Assembly: GCF_032452875.1 (NCBI RefSeq)
Contig: NC_083870.1
Span: forward strand, 8,618,001 to 8,682,000
Origin: Bos javanicus
Taxonomy: Eukaryota > Chordata > Mammalia > Artiodactyla > Bovidae
Length of the DNA: 64,000 bases
Direction: 5' to 3'
The translations under genes were made by a program, and so were the position numbers. The notes below the pieces were generated by a model. The model did no database searches and was not told the origin of the DNA. It worked only from the letters and a program-made list of their open reading frames with translations. How positions within the stretch are numbered: the first letter of the stretch is position 1; each line of letters opens with the position of its first letter. Positions 42,402-53,950 of the stretch are shown one piece after another.

Positions 42402-42566
42402 CAATTTTTCAATATTTATTTATTTGGCTGCACCAGGTCTTAGTTGTGGCATACATACAAACTCTTATTTGCAGCATGTGGGATCCAGTTCCCTGACCAG
42501 GGACCAAACCTAGGCCCCTGGCATTGGGAGCAGAGAGTTTTAGCCACTAGACCACCAGGGAAGTCC
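42402..42566 (-). mobile_element. CHR SINE with 13-bp TSD
   Basis: Reversed, sense head GGGACTTCCCTGGTGGTCTA. Perfect TSD CTATTCTGCCTTT at 42389-42401 and 42567-42579, inside LTR-C. Confidence 0.93.
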
Positions 42567-42655
42567 CTATTCTGCCTTTTGACATTAGTTCCTCATTGCT
42601 TCTCTCCCTCTGGCTCTATAAAAGAACCTGGCATCCAGACCCTGAGAAGATGGTT

Positions 42656-42928
42656 GCTATGCTATGCTAAGTCACTTCAGTCGTGTCCGACTCTGTGCGA
42701 CCCCAGAGATGTAAGCCCACCAGGCTCCCCCGTCCCTGGGATTCTCCAGGCAAGAACACTGGAGTGGGTTGCCATTTCCTTCTCCAATGCATGAAAGTGA
42801 AAAGTGAAAGTGAGGTCGCTCAGTCGTGTCTGACCCTCAGCGACCCCATTGACTGCAGCCCTCCAGGCTCCTCCGTCCACGGGATTTTCCAGGCAAGAGT
42901 ACTGGAGTGGGGTGCCATTGCCTTCTCC
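42656..42928 (-). mobile_element. Bov-A2 SINE with 12-bp TSD
   Basis: Reversed dimer. Perfect TSD GAGAAGATGGTT at 42644-42655 and 42929-42940. Inside LTR-C; the CTG tail has become GCTATGCTATG. Confidence 0.94.
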
Positions 42929-43079
42929 GAGAAGATGGTTACTTTGAAACCATTAGTCTGCCATCTTCTTGCAGTCAGCCAGCTTTCTGAATAAAGTTGT
43001 ATTCCTTGCCTCAACACCTCATCTCTTGTATTCACTGGCCTGTCATGGGTCGAGCAGAGTGTGGTTACACTTGGTAACA

Positions 43080-43424
43080 CATTCAGTTGGCTTCACACAG
43101 CTGAGGGCTATGTGGTAGGTATCCTTTAAGAATCAATCTCAGGTTAGGTGTCCCCAGAATGCCAGTTTTCCTTTTGATCAAAAAAGAAAGAAAACAGGAA
43201 ATTTTGAGAAGCATTTAAATTGAGGACTTGTTTTGCATCTATCAAGTCATAGTAAAAACAAAATAAACAAAGAAACCTCAAAATACATTCTTTCACCAAG
43301 ACTGGGAACCTTTGGAGAACTAAAAAGTTAATGGACTGTTGATGGTGGTAGAAATGGTTACAGAGTTTTCTGGATGCATTACAGCAGCATACTTCAGTGG
43401 CTATAAAATTGTTCACACCCTGAA
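43080..43424. other. AT-rich noncoding DNA
   Basis: No gene or repeat family recognised. Confidence 0.45.
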
Positions 43425-43745
43425 GTTCAATAATCCCTTTCATGGGAATCTGCCCTAAGGAAGCAATTAAACAGAAGCAAAAGCCTGTATAAATATATAC
43501 ACATATATGTGAAAGATATCCATTGTAAGCATGATTTATAAGAGTAAAAACCTGGAAAGAAACCAAATTCTCAACAATAAACAAATTGTTGAGTTAAAAC
43601 ACAAAGGCCAATGAAATAGTATGCAGCTATTAAAAATGATAATTACAAAGCACATGTATAAACATGAAAATGGTTATGATTTTTGCATATACACATAACT
43701 GAAAATACAAGATAGCATCCATCATAATTACATCTATGTGGAAAA
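43425..43745 (+). mobile_element. Degraded old L1 3-prime fragment
   Basis: TATAAGAGTAAAAACCTGGAA, AATAGTATGCAGCTATTAAA and AATGATAATT follow the order of the C-terminal ORF2 to 3-prime region of old mammalian L1 (LEWKIPK-like and EYYAAI-like coding remnants). Highly diverged. Confidence 0.6.
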
Positions 43746-44239
43746 ATGTCATATAGGCCACGCTGGTAGATGATTTAGATGAATCAAAATAATTTTCTTA
43801 AGTAGCAAGGTTGTAAAGTGTTTTTCCTTTTAGAAATTTTATTTGAATGATATAGTAGATTATAGTTTTTTCTATTAAAGAAGTGATGTGTCATGTAGAG
43901 CCTTGCCAGTGGGCTCTGCCAAAGTGTAATTTCAAAAAAGTTCAAAATGTGATTCATATGACTGTAAAGTGAACATGTGTCAGATGTTTATTTAACTCAT
44001 TAATGAGGAATCTAGTGGATAGTAAAGCTGATTCAAAGAGAATTTGTGGAATAGAGATTTATATAGTAGTCAGGAGGAGCCTTCTGGAATAAGTCAACCA
44101 AGAAACAAACTAGACAACAAACCTTTGGGGTAGTCTTCAATCATTTATGCTTTTATCAGGCAAAAATTGACAAATTAATATGTAGCTTCAGTTTAAGCCC
44201 TAATTAATTTTAAATAGTAAATTAAAGATATAGACCTTA
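43746..44239. other. AT-rich noncoding DNA
   Basis: No gene or repeat family recognised. Confidence 0.45.
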
Positions 44240-44550
44240 GAGCAGCACTGTCCAACAGAAGCATAATGCAAGTTGCATATGCAATTTAAATTTTTCTATT
44301 AACTCTGTAAAAAAGTAAGAAGAGAAAGTGAAATTAATTTTAACATGTGTGTAGCCAAAATATTATCATTTCAATATGTAATCAATGTAAAAAATTTATT
44401 CTCTTGCTTAGTCTTCAAAATCTACTGTGTATCTAATACTCACATAAAGCTCCACTCAATTTGTATGCTACATATTCATTAGAATTGTTGATGTTGCATT
44501 TAGGTTTCATAAAATTTACAGTCAAAAGAGTTGTTCCAAGTCTAGTTAAA
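44240..44550 (+). mobile_element. Possible old nonautonomous DNA transposon
   Basis: AGAGCAGCACTGTCCAACAG then a long AT-rich body with CAAAATATTATCATTTCAA resemble a common mammalian hAT-like element starting at CACTGTCCAATAGAA. I could not find the matching far terminus. Confidence 0.45.
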
Positions 44551-44558
44551 AACATACT

Positions 44559-44769
44559 GGGAATTCCCTGGTGACCCAGTGGTTAGGACTTGACATTTTC
44601 ACTGTTTGAGGAACTAAGATCCTGCAAGGCTAGGACTTGCCTAGTGGTCCAGTGGTTTATACTCCTTGCTTCCAAAGCAGCGGGAGTGGATTCAGTCTCT
44701 AGTCGGGGAACTAAGTTTCCACATGCTGCACAGCAAGGCCAAATAGTAAAAAGTAAATAAAAAATAACA
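44559..44769 (+). mobile_element. Two CHR SINEs in tandem
   Basis: 44559-44631 is a truncated CHR (GGGAATTCCCTGGTGACCCA) and 44632-44769 a second (ACTTGCCTAGTGGTCCAGTG) ending in an A-rich tail. Same orientation, directly adjacent. Confidence 0.82.
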
Positions 44770-44905
44770 AATGGAAACACAGATGTCGAGAATGGACTTA
44801 TGGACACAGTGGGGAAAGGAGAGAGTGGAAAGAATGGAGAAAGTGGCATTGACGTATACACACTAGTATGTGTGAAACAGACAGTTGGTGAGATGACGAT
44901 GCTGA

Positions 44906-46197
44906 TGTTCAGTTGTTCAATCGTGTCTGACTGTTTGTGAGCCCATGGACTGTAGCAGGCCAGGCTACTCTGTCCTTCATCATCTCCCAGAGCTTGCTCA
45001 AACTCATGTCCATTGAATCGGTGATGCCATCCAACCCTCTCGTCCTCTGCCGTCCCCTTCTCCTCCTGCCCTCAATCTTTTCCAGCATCAGAGTCTTTTG
45101 CTGGGAGTCGTCTTTCCATCAGGTGGCCAAAATAATGGAGCTTCAGCTTCAGCCCCAATCCTTCCAGTGAATATTCATGGTTGATTTCCTTTAGGATTGA
45201 CTAGTTTGATCTCCTTGCAGTCCAAGGGACTCTCAAGAGTCTTCTCCAACACCACAGTTCAAAAGCGTCAATTCTTCAGTGTTCAGCCTTCTTTATGGTC
45301 CAACTCTCAAATCCATTCATGACTTCTGGAAAAACCATAGCTTTGACTACACGGACCTTTGTTGGCAAAGTGATGTCTCTGCTTTTTAATACACTGTCTA
45401 GGTTTGTCATAGATTTTCTTCCAAGGACAAGCATCTTTTAATTTCATGGCTGCAGTCACCATCTGCAGTGATTTTGGAGCCCCCAAAAGTAAAGTTTCTC
45501 ACTGTTTCCACTGTTTCCCCATCTATTTGCATGAAGTGATGGGACCTGATGTCATGATCTTAATTTTTTGAATGTTGAGTTTTAAGCCAGTTTTTTCACT
45601 CTCCTCTTTCACCTTCATCAAGAGGCTCTTTGATTCCTCTTCACTTTCTGCTACAAGGGTGGTGTCATTTGCTTATCTGAGGTTATTGATATTTCTCTGG
45701 CAATCTTGATTCTAGTTTATCATTCATCCAGCCTAGCATTTCTCATGACATACTCTGCATTTAAGTTAAATTAGCAGGGTGACAATATATAGTCTTGATA
45801 TACTCCTTTCCCAATTTGGAACCAGTCCATTGTTCCTTGTCCGCTTCTAATTGTTGCTTCTTGACCTGCTTATGGGTTTCGCAGGAGGCAGGTAAGGTGG
45901 TCTGGTATTCCCATCTCTTGAAGAATTTCCCAGTTTGTTGTATTCCTAGAAGTCAAAGGCTTTAGCAAAGTCAATGAAGCAGAAGTAGACGTTTTTCTGG
46001 AATTCTCTTGCTTTTTCTGTGATCCAAAGGATGTTGGCAATTTGATCTCTGGTTCCTCTGCCTTTTCTAAACTCAGCTTGAACATTTGGGAGTTCTCAGT
46101 TCACGTTCTGTTGAAGACTTGCTTGAAGAATTTTGAGCATTACTTTGCTAGCATGTGAAATGAGTGCAATTGTGCGGTAACTGGAGCATTGTTTGGC
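44906..46197 (-). mobile_element. BovB LINE, 3-prime 1.3 kb
   Basis: Reversed BovB from the RT fingers/palm region (about 46190) to the 3-prime terminus. Stops and frameshifts throughout. 5-prime truncated. Confidence 0.93.
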
Positions 46198-46239
46198 ATA
46201 TATAGCTGGTGAGAAGTTGCTATATTAACACGAGGAACA

Positions 46240-46415
46240 CAGCCTGGCACTCTGTGATGACATAGAAAGGTGTGGTTGTGGTGGTGGGGAGGGCAGGGAA
46301 GCTCAAGAAAGAGAGAATATATGTATAATTATAGTCGATTCACATTGTTGTATGGCAGAAACCAACACATTATCAAGCAATTTTTCTCCAATTAAAAGAT
46401 AAAAAAAAAATAACA
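46240..46415 (+). mobile_element. Ruminant L1 3-prime end
   Basis: GGAAGCTCAAGAAAGAGAGA, TTCACATTGTTGTATGGCAG and TTTCTCCAATTAAAAGATAAA(A) are the last bases of ruminant L1, with a poly-A tail. Confidence 0.82.
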
Positions 46416-46513
46416 ATAAGATGCCACAAGGTGTGTGGCTCAGCCAAAAACAAACAACTTCCCCAAACCCTACCTATGATACAAATAAAGACAAAGACCT
46501 CTGTTATAAAAAA

Positions 46514-46514
<1 letters not shown>

Positions 46515-46564
<50 letters not shown>
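46515..46564. repeat. (TA)n microsatellite
   Basis: About 25 uninterrupted TA units. Likely length-variable and able to extrude a cruciform. It lies just after the L1 tail region, where A-rich tails often seed such repeats. Confidence 0.97.
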
Positions 46565-46854
46565 GTATTTAAAAGTTTCCCAATAACTCTAGCTTTAACA
46601 TTTAAATTAATTAAAATTAAATAAAATTAAACATTGGGTTGTGCTTGCTACATATTAGGTGGTCAGCAGACACCTGTGGCTGTGGTTGGAGTACTGGACA
46701 GCCTAGAAAGAAGGGTGAGATAATCCTTGGGGAGGCCTCTTGGGCCATGCTTGTATATGACCTTGAAACCACAAGCAGTCTTCCTTTCACCTTATATGTG
46801 AGTTTTGGACAATTTTTATCAAGAGTTCTGAGGGTATATAAATTATCTTGATTT

Positions 46855-47147
46855 TTAAAAGCAGCTTTATTGAAATATAATCCACATACCATAAATGTAT
46901 AGTTAAATATACAGTTTAACCATACATAAATATATAGTTGAATGTTTTTTTTAGTGTATTCACAGAATTGTGTCATCATCATCACAATCAAATTTGGGAC
47001 ATTTTTATCACCCCCAAAGAAACCCCATACCTGTTGCAGACACACCCCATTTCCCCAAACCCCCTCAGCCCTACGTAGCCACTAATTCTTTCTATGGATT
47101 TGACTATTCTTAATATTTCATATAAATGGTATAATATGTGTGTAATT
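46855..47147 (-). mobile_element. Old L1 (L1M-type) 3-prime end
   Basis: CAGCTTTATTGAAATATAAT, CACAGAATTGTGTCATC and TCATATAAATGGTATAATATG are the reversed 3-prime UTR of ancient mammalian L1. Confidence 0.85.
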
Positions 47148-47159
47148 GATGGGTAGGGA

Positions 47160-47530
47160 ATGTATGTGGGTTACATCTTTGGATTCTAGCTACCACACCT
47201 GCATTTATCAGTCATTTTAAAATTAGGTGGGGCCATCTGACTTGTGGACAATGGGCTGTTGGCAAAAATGACATATTTCATTTCCAGGCTAAAGCAAAGA
47301 AAAACCTACAAGATACTTCAGATGTATTATTTCTTCTGCAACTAAGAAGGCCTCATGGTGTAATTACTGTGACTTGCTCCACAGATGATAATTATTTTGC
47401 ATTTCCCCAGACCTGCAACTGACTTTGCATTAGCAAGCAATAAACCTGTGTTGTGATAAGCCACTTAATTTGGAGGCTGTTTGCTAGGGGAACATAATGG
47501 ACCTCATTCTGATGAAAACCTATTACTTGT
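47160..47530 (+). mobile_element. Possible old MaLR-like LTR
   Basis: AATAAACCTGTGTTGTGATA and AGCCACTTAATTTGGAGGC resemble the 3-prime ends of MaLR LTRs (poly-A signal then AAGCCACTGAG). Upstream similarity is vague. Confidence 0.45.
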
Positions 47531-48051
47531 GTCCTTACTTCACCTCTAAACCCAATACTGCTGCTGTTGCTGCAGCTTTGACTTCTCGTTGCCTGCCTCA
47601 TCTACTGAGCCTGCCTTCATGCCATTGCTTATGACTTCTTTGGATAAACTTGTTTAATATAGCTTGGCTCTGGGATCTCCCATCCTTAGTGGCTGGTGTA
47701 CCTGGCTTATTGGTCTTGGACTTCCCTCTTAGACCTGTTGTAGGGTCAGGTCATAGCGAACAGAGGGATCTGCCTCAGAGTTAAAAATTGAAGGTCCTCA
47801 TGGCCTCAGTTAGGCTTAACTGCAAAAAACTGTAGGCAAAGGGCAGCTGACTAGAAATTTTTAATTTGAGGAGTGATTTGGGGAAAAAGACTTGAAGAAT
47901 GATTTGATCATAAGAGCAGGGTATATGGCTCTGATTTTGTGATTGATAATAAAAAAAAAAATACATATATTTGGTCTTCATCTCCATTTCTGGCACAGAG
48001 CTCTAAGACCTCAGGAGTTTCTTGAGTGATGAGAAGGATACAGGTATCTTC
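47531..48051. other. Single-copy noncoding DNA
   Basis: No gene or repeat family recognised. A12-rich run at 47950-47961. Confidence 0.45.
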
Positions 48052-48655
48052 TGTTATGCAAATGAGGTGAAATTTGAGCCCCACCTAGGGATGGGGCCTG
48101 GTTGCCGGCAGAACCAACCATGTGATTAGAGGGTTGGAACTGTCACTCCCACCTCTCTTGACCCTTAGGGAGGGGAGAGGGATTGGAGGTTGAATCAACC
48201 AGTGATCAATGATTTAGTCAATAAAGCCTGTGTAATGAAGCCTCCAAAAACCCCCAAAGGACAGGGTCCAGAGCTTCTGGGTTGGTGAACATGTGGAGAT
48301 TTGAGACTAGCATTCTCAGAGAGGGTGTAGAAGTTCTGAGCCTTTCCCCCATACGTTGCTCTGTGTATTTCTTCTATCTGGCTCTTCTTGAGTTATATCC
48401 TTTCATAATAAACTGATCATCTAGTAAGTAAAATGTTTCTCTGAGTTCTGTAAGCTGTTCTAGCAAATTAATTGAGCCCAAGGAAGGAGTCAGTGGAACT
48501 TCTCATCTATAGCCAGAAGCACAGATGACACTCTGGACTTGCAACTGATGTCTGAAGTGGCCAGAGGGGGAAGTCTTGTGAGACGGAGTCCTTAACCTCT
48601 TGCTAGATAGCATCAGAATTGTGTTTAATTGTAGGACACCCAGCTAGTGGTGCTT
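48052..48655 (+). mobile_element. Ancient mammalian ERV LTR
   Basis: The ordered phrases GATTTAGTCAATAAAGCC, GAGCTTCTGGGTTGGTGAAC, ATATCCTTTCATAATAAAC (poly-A signal), CTAGTAAGTAAAATG and GGACACCCAGCTAGTG are those of an old, widespread mammalian LTR. The exact subfamily name is not assigned. Confidence 0.75.
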
Positions 48656-49594
48656 CGCAGTGTGGGGAAACCCGCCTCCCCCTACTAGAATAGGGTGCAG
48701 AATTCTTTTTTTTTTGGTGCAGAATTCTTAATGGCAGAGGAGTGAGGCTGAAGAAAGGGAGATCAGTTAGGGAAATGGTAGTGTAACTGTTACTGCCAAA
48801 GTTGGTAACTAAATTTACATTATACAATGTTTTATAGCTGAACTTAGATCATGTATTATTAATCATCATAATTCTATAAAATAGTCATTGTTCTCTTTGT
48901 AGCTGGAATACCAAGGTTTGGGCATGCTGGTGATTTGCAGATACTAATAGGCAAAGCCAGTACATTCATCAGTTCATTCATACAATCTTATTTAATTCAA
49001 ATCCCTTTTCAGAATCCTTCTAGGTGGGTCAGTGCTCCCAAAACTACATCCTGGCACACACAACAAGGATGATATTTACATGGCATTACTGAGGGAGGTG
49101 TTCCTTAGTATTGCCAATAGAGGACATTCTAGTGGTGGGCATTATACCTAAAGTCTTTTGCTAAGATAATAACTGAAAATAGGAAAGCCATATAAATAAT
49201 ATTCAAATATAATTTTAATTTAAGTGAACATTTAAGTGGTTGTGAAATATGGTTTTGACTTTTGTATCACCATAAAAAATTTACAGCCATCAGGATCTCT
49301 TGGGACACCTGTAACCTGTTTACACTCTACAAAGATGCTAAGTTACAGGAGCTGGGAAACTCTGGGCAATGCACCACCCTGTAAACTGAGAACACAGGGA
49401 TGAAGGAGACAGAATGACTACCCACAAGAATTATGTCTAATAGGCAGAACCCAACAAAATGATTTTACGATGTAGTTTAATAAATCTGATGACAGAAGTG
49501 TATCTAGGGTGCAACCTAACTCAGGCTAAGGGAGTGCAGGTATACTAACCATTTCTTTTCTTTCATTTTGTTTTTCTTTTTTCACAGAAGGAGG
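48656..49594. other. Single-copy noncoding DNA
   Basis: No gene recognised. A T9 run at 48707-48715 lies between two near-copies of GGTGCAGAATTCTT (48695 and 48716), a small local duplication. Confidence 0.45.
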
Positions 49595-50089
49595 TGTTGG
49601 GACTCAGGGCAGGCTGCCCCCAGATATGCCAAAATGGCATATTGATTATTTTGAATGGGAGATACTTAAGGAAAGGCCAATGCAAGAGGAATGCCCTGGC
49701 CTTCCTCTCTGTCTCCTTGAAAGTAGAAAATAAATTTCCTATGTGAAAGGTACCCTCTCTGCACCTGGAGATATAAGGATACCCTTATCAACAGGGTTAG
49801 TGATACTGGGGCCAAGATGTGTATATAAACAAACTTTGCTACTTGAGTAAACGCTGTAGATTCTTCATTAGTTAAGCACCCAAAGCCTATGTTTGTCTTA
49901 TCAATTCCTCGCAAATTTATTGTTTGTCTAAAAAGTCTAAAAAACTGCTTCATAGGTACCATTCCTGGGATCTCTGCACACACAAATTTGTTTTTTTCCC
50001 CTCTTGTTGATTTGTCTTGTGTGAATTTAATTACTAGACCAGCCAGAATAACTTGAGAAGGGTAAGGGAAAGTTTCTCCCTCCCCAACA
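49595..50089 (+). mobile_element. LTR-D, uninterrupted copy
   Basis: 495 bp, TGTTGGGACTCAGGGC to CTCCCTCCCCAACA (terminal inverted repeat TGTTGGG/CCCAACA-like). TATA box GTGTATATAAAC at about 49819. Flanks GAGG/GTAG may be a 4-bp TSD with one change. Confidence 0.78.
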
Positions 50090-50214
50090 GTAGCATTTAT
50101 TTGAGGCTTAACATGAAATTTTACAAATAAAATTTATATTAACACAAATCCACATTCAGTCATAAGGCAGATAACAAATGACAAGTAAAAACAAAGAAAA
50201 TCAATTGATGACTA

Positions 50215-52863
50215 TGAAACTGTGTAACTGAAATTGGGACTTGAACCAATGAGGCTGGGACTCAAATCCAGCCAAAACTCACAGTCTTCCTACTGAGATC
50301 ATATACCTAGCTTCAGCATTTAATGAAGCCCAGTTCTTTAATATCTCATTACAGAAAGAATTCAGTGAGAAACAAAGTGACAGGCAAGAAGTGGTTTTAT
50401 TTAGAAAGAAACATACTCAACAGAGTTGTGCTATCTCAGAAGGTGAGAGGCCCTGAAATATGGCATGGTTAGTTTTATGGGCTGAGTAGTTTCATAAGCT
50501 AATGAGTGGGAGAGTTATTTCAACTCTTTTGAGGAAGGGGTAGGGATTTCCAGGAACTGGGCCACCACCCACCTTTTGACCTTTGATAGTTGACCTCAGT
50601 ATGGTCATGGCACTGGTCAGTCAGTCAGTTCAATTGCTCAGTCATGTCTGACCCTTTGGAACCCCATGGACTGCAGTACACCAGGCTTCCCTGCCCATCA
50701 CCAACTCACATAGCTTGCTCAAACTCACATTGATAGAGTGGGTGATGCCATCCAACCATCTCACTCTCTGTCGTCCCCTTCTCCTCCTGCCTTCAATCTT
50801 TCCCAGCATCAGGATCTTTTCCAATGAGTCAATTCTTCACATCAGGTGGCCAAAGTATTGGAGCTTCAGCTTCAGCATCAGTCCTTCCAATGAATATTCA
50901 GGACTGATTTCCTTTAGGATTGACTGGTTTGATCTCCTTGCAGTCCAAGGGACTCTCAAGTCTTCTCTAGCACCACAGTTCAAAAGCATCAGTTCTTTGG
51001 CACTCAGCTTTCACCAACTCTCACATCCATACATGACTACTGGAAAAACTGTAGCTTTGACTAGACAGACCTTTGTCGGCAAAGTAATATCTCTGCTTTT
51101 TAATATGCTGTCTAGGTTGGTCATAGCTTTTCTTCCAAAGAGCAAGCATCTTTTAATTTTATGGCTACAGTCACCATCTGCATTGATTTTGGAGTTCCCC
51201 CAAATCAAATCTCTCACTGTTTCTTTTGTTTCCCCATCTATATACCATGAAGTGATGGGACCAGATGCCATGATCTTCATTTTTTGAATGTTGAGTTTTA
51301 AGCCAACTTTTTCACTCTCCTCTTTCACTTTTATCAAGAGACTCTTTAGTTTCTCTTCACTTCCTGACATAATGGTGGTGTCATCTGTATATCTGCAGTT
51401 ATTGATATTTCTCCCGGCCATCTTGATTCCAGCTTGTGCTTCATCCAGCCTGGCATTTTGGGTGATGTACTCTGAATATAAGTTAAATAAGTGGGGTGAC
51501 AATATACAGCCTTGATGTACTCCTTATCCAATTTGGAACTAGACTGTTGTTCCATGCCCAGTTCTAACTGTTGCTTCCTGGTCTGCATACAGATTTCTCA
51601 AAAGGCAGGTCAGGTGGTCTGGTATTCCCATCTCTTGAAAAATTTTCTGCAGTTTGTTGTGATCCACACAAAGGCTTTTGTGTAGTCAATAAAGCAGATG
51701 TTTTTTTGGAACTCTCTTGCTTTTTTGATCATCCAATGGATGTTGGCAATTTGATCTCTGGTTCCTCTGCCTTTTCTAAATCCAGCTTGTACATCTGGAA
51801 GTTCACGGTTCATGTACTGTTGAAGCCTGGCTTGCAGAATTTTGAGCATTACTTTGCTAGCATATTAGGTGAGTGCAATTATGCGGTAGTTTGAACATAT
51901 TTTGGCATTGCCTTTCTTTTGTATTGGAATGAAAACTGACCTTTTCCAGGCCTGTGGCCACTGCTGACTTTTCCAAATTTGCTGGCACATTGAGTGCAGC
52001 ACTTTCACAGCATTATCTTTTAGGATTTGAAATAGCTCAACTGGAATTCCATCACCTCCACTAACTTTGTGATGCTTCCCAAGGTCCATTTGACTTCTCA
52101 CTCCAGGAATGTTTGGCTGTCTGTGAGTGATCAAACCATCATGGTTATCTGGGTCATTAAGATCTTTTTTGTACAGTTCTTTTGTGTATTCTTGCTACCT
52201 CTTCCTAATATCTTCTGCTTCTGTTAGGGCCATATTGTTTCTGTCCTTTATTGTGTCCATCTTTGCATGAAATGTTCCCTTGGTATCTCTAATTTTCTTG
52301 AAGAGATCTCTAGTCTTTCCCATTCTATTGTTTTCCTCTATTTCTTTGCACTGATCACTGAAGAAGGCTTTCTTATCTCTTCTTGCTATTCTTTGGAACT
52401 CTGCATTCAGATGGGTATATCTTTCCTTTTGTCCTTTGCTTTTGATTTCTCTTCTTTTTCAACTGTTTGTAAGGCCTCCTCAGACAAACATTTTGCCTTC
52501 TTGCGTTTCTTTTTCTTGGGGATGGTTTTGATCACCGCCTCATGTAAAGTGCTATGAACCTCTGTCCATAGTTCTTCAGGCACTCTATCAGATCTATTCC
52601 CTTGAATCTATTTGTCACTTCCACTGTATAATTGTAAGGGATTTGATTTAGGTCATACGTGAATGGTCTAGTGGTTTTCCCTGGTAGGTATGTCATTTAG
52701 CTTGCTGATCTGTTACAATGAACATATACTGAAGGCTCAAGGCCTAGTGGAAGTCAGTTTGTCTTCCATCTTGGACCTGTTTGGTTCTAATCAGCTTATG
52801 TCATGTCCTCAGGCTATGTCACTCTTTTAAAGAATGTGCTTTGCCCCCTTCCCTCCTGTTTCA
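50215..52863 (-). mobile_element. LTR-A carrying a 2-kb BovB
   Basis: Reversed LTR-A, TGAAACTGTGTAACTG on the left and CCTCCTGTTTCA on the right. Flanks ACTA (50211-50214) and ATTA (52864-52867) fit a 4-bp TSD with one change, so a solo LTR. Parts 50215-50617 and 52681-52863 are colinear with other LTR-A copies. Confidence 0.87.
50618..52680 (-). mobile_element. BovB LINE, 2.06 kb
   Basis: Reversed, from the linker after the endonuclease (YDYTVEV-like region replaced by NYTVEV-type coding near 52630) through RT to the 3-prime end. CTGGT flanks both sides (50613-50617, 52681-52685). RT pieces: 51865-52134 fingers; 51011-51502 palm to thumb, where the YADD box is read as YTDD. Frames broken. 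Confidence 0.92.
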
Positions 52864-53170
52864 ATTATAAACAGTGGGACATAGTTTTGTCTTGTACCGT
52901 AGAAAATCTTTTACAAAATAATCATTTTAAATCAACAGAAGGCCAATCATTAATAGCTTAGCACTACTCTTGTTTTTTCTGATGCCCCCACTAGTATGGC
53001 TGGAAATCATTTTGGTGATTGTCTCCTGCTTGAGATGCATTGCCATACGCGCTCTGTTTGCCAATATCTGCGTATTCTAGTCCATATCCAGATTTCCCAT
53101 AGTTCTACGCAGTATCTTCATGCCACCCATAGCCACTATAGTTTTGATCACCACTGTAGGCACTAAGCAA
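52864..53170 (-). pseudogene. HNRNPDL: HNRNPDL retropseudogene, 3-prime piece
   Basis: In sense it encodes the Gly/Tyr-rich C-terminus of hnRNP D-like (SAYSGDQNYSGYG, then NYGKSGYGLEYADIGKQSAYG, HQNDFQPY and a stop at the native position). This is followed by 3-prime UTR containing TTGATTTAAAATGATTATTT. An in-frame TAG lies after HEDTA. The parent is a nuclear RNA-binding protein with two RRMs. The remaining 5-prime part is at 53951-54760 in the opposite orientation. Confidence 0.85.
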
Positions 53171-53181
53171 GGTTCTGAGAC

Positions 53182-53950
53182 TCATTCCTGTGTGTGTGTG
53201 TCTAGGCTTCCCCATACCAACAGCAATATTTGGATGCCACAGAGTGTCTGAGCATTTGACTCAATTTTGACACTACCTGCCCGGAGATAGAATCAGATTC
53301 CACAGGTAAAGTGCTCAGTCCCACAAGCTGTAGTTGTTTGGTCTCTAAGTCTTATCTGACTCTGTGACCCCATGGACTGCAGCAAGCCAGGCTTCCCTGT
53401 CCTTCACTATTTCCCAGAGTTTGCTAAGATTCATGTTCTTTGAGTAGGTGATGCTATCTAACCATCTTACCCTCTGCCGCCCTCTTCTCCTTTTGCATTC
53501 AGTCTTTCCCAGCATCAGGGTGGGGGGCCATAAAGGGCATAAACCAGGGTCAATCAGGAGGCAGAGACATTGAGGGAAAATCGTATGCAAGAGCTCTTAT
53601 TGTGGTTTCCACAGGAAGAGGTAAAGCAGGATAAGCAGATTTCAGGTTGGCTAGTTTGAATAATTTCAGCAGGCTCTGGGGCACAGGGGCTATCTCTAGT
53701 TGTCTGGTTCCTGATCCTTGGTGACTGGGGCAGGTTGATAGTGTCCTGGAATGTGAGACCCTAACAGACAGAAGGCTGAGGGTACAAGCTCTGTATTGGT
53801 TGGTTTGCACATGACAGGAAAGTTCACAGGCGAGTTGTTTGCTACCCTTAGAAATTAGCTAACCCTGGCAGGGATAGTTCCTCCAGGGGAAGTAAGGCCC
53901 CAAGAAGTCAAAATATTAAAAAATTCAAGGAATGGGCCCTTCTGCCATCA
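53182..53950 (-). mobile_element. LTR-K with BovB fragment, splits HNRNPDL copy
   Basis: In sense starts TGATGGCAGAAGGGCCC (53950) and contains AATAAGAGCTCTTGC. After the BovB fragment it ends with GGGACTGAGCACTTTACC, GATTCTATCTCCGGGCAGG and ATTGAGTCAAATGC, which resemble the 3-prime part of the ancient LTR at 48052. A GT run (53180-53190) borders it. Confidence 0.65.
53327..53519 (-). mobile_element. BovB 3-prime end fragment
   Basis: Reversed terminal 190 bp (GTTGTTTGGTCTCTAAGTC to CCCAGCATCAGG), inside LTR-K. Confidence 0.85.

Larger units (their letters stand above)
42235..43079 (+). mobile_element. LTR-C (5-prime truncated) with two SINEs
   Basis: Matches the sense of 33538-34020 from the middle on: GCCCACCTGTGAATGG, CTCTATAAAAGAACCTGGCATCCAG (TATA at about 42616), GAATAAAGTTG (42990), ending TTGGTAACA. 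Its start is lost at the BovB boundary. Confidence 0.82.
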
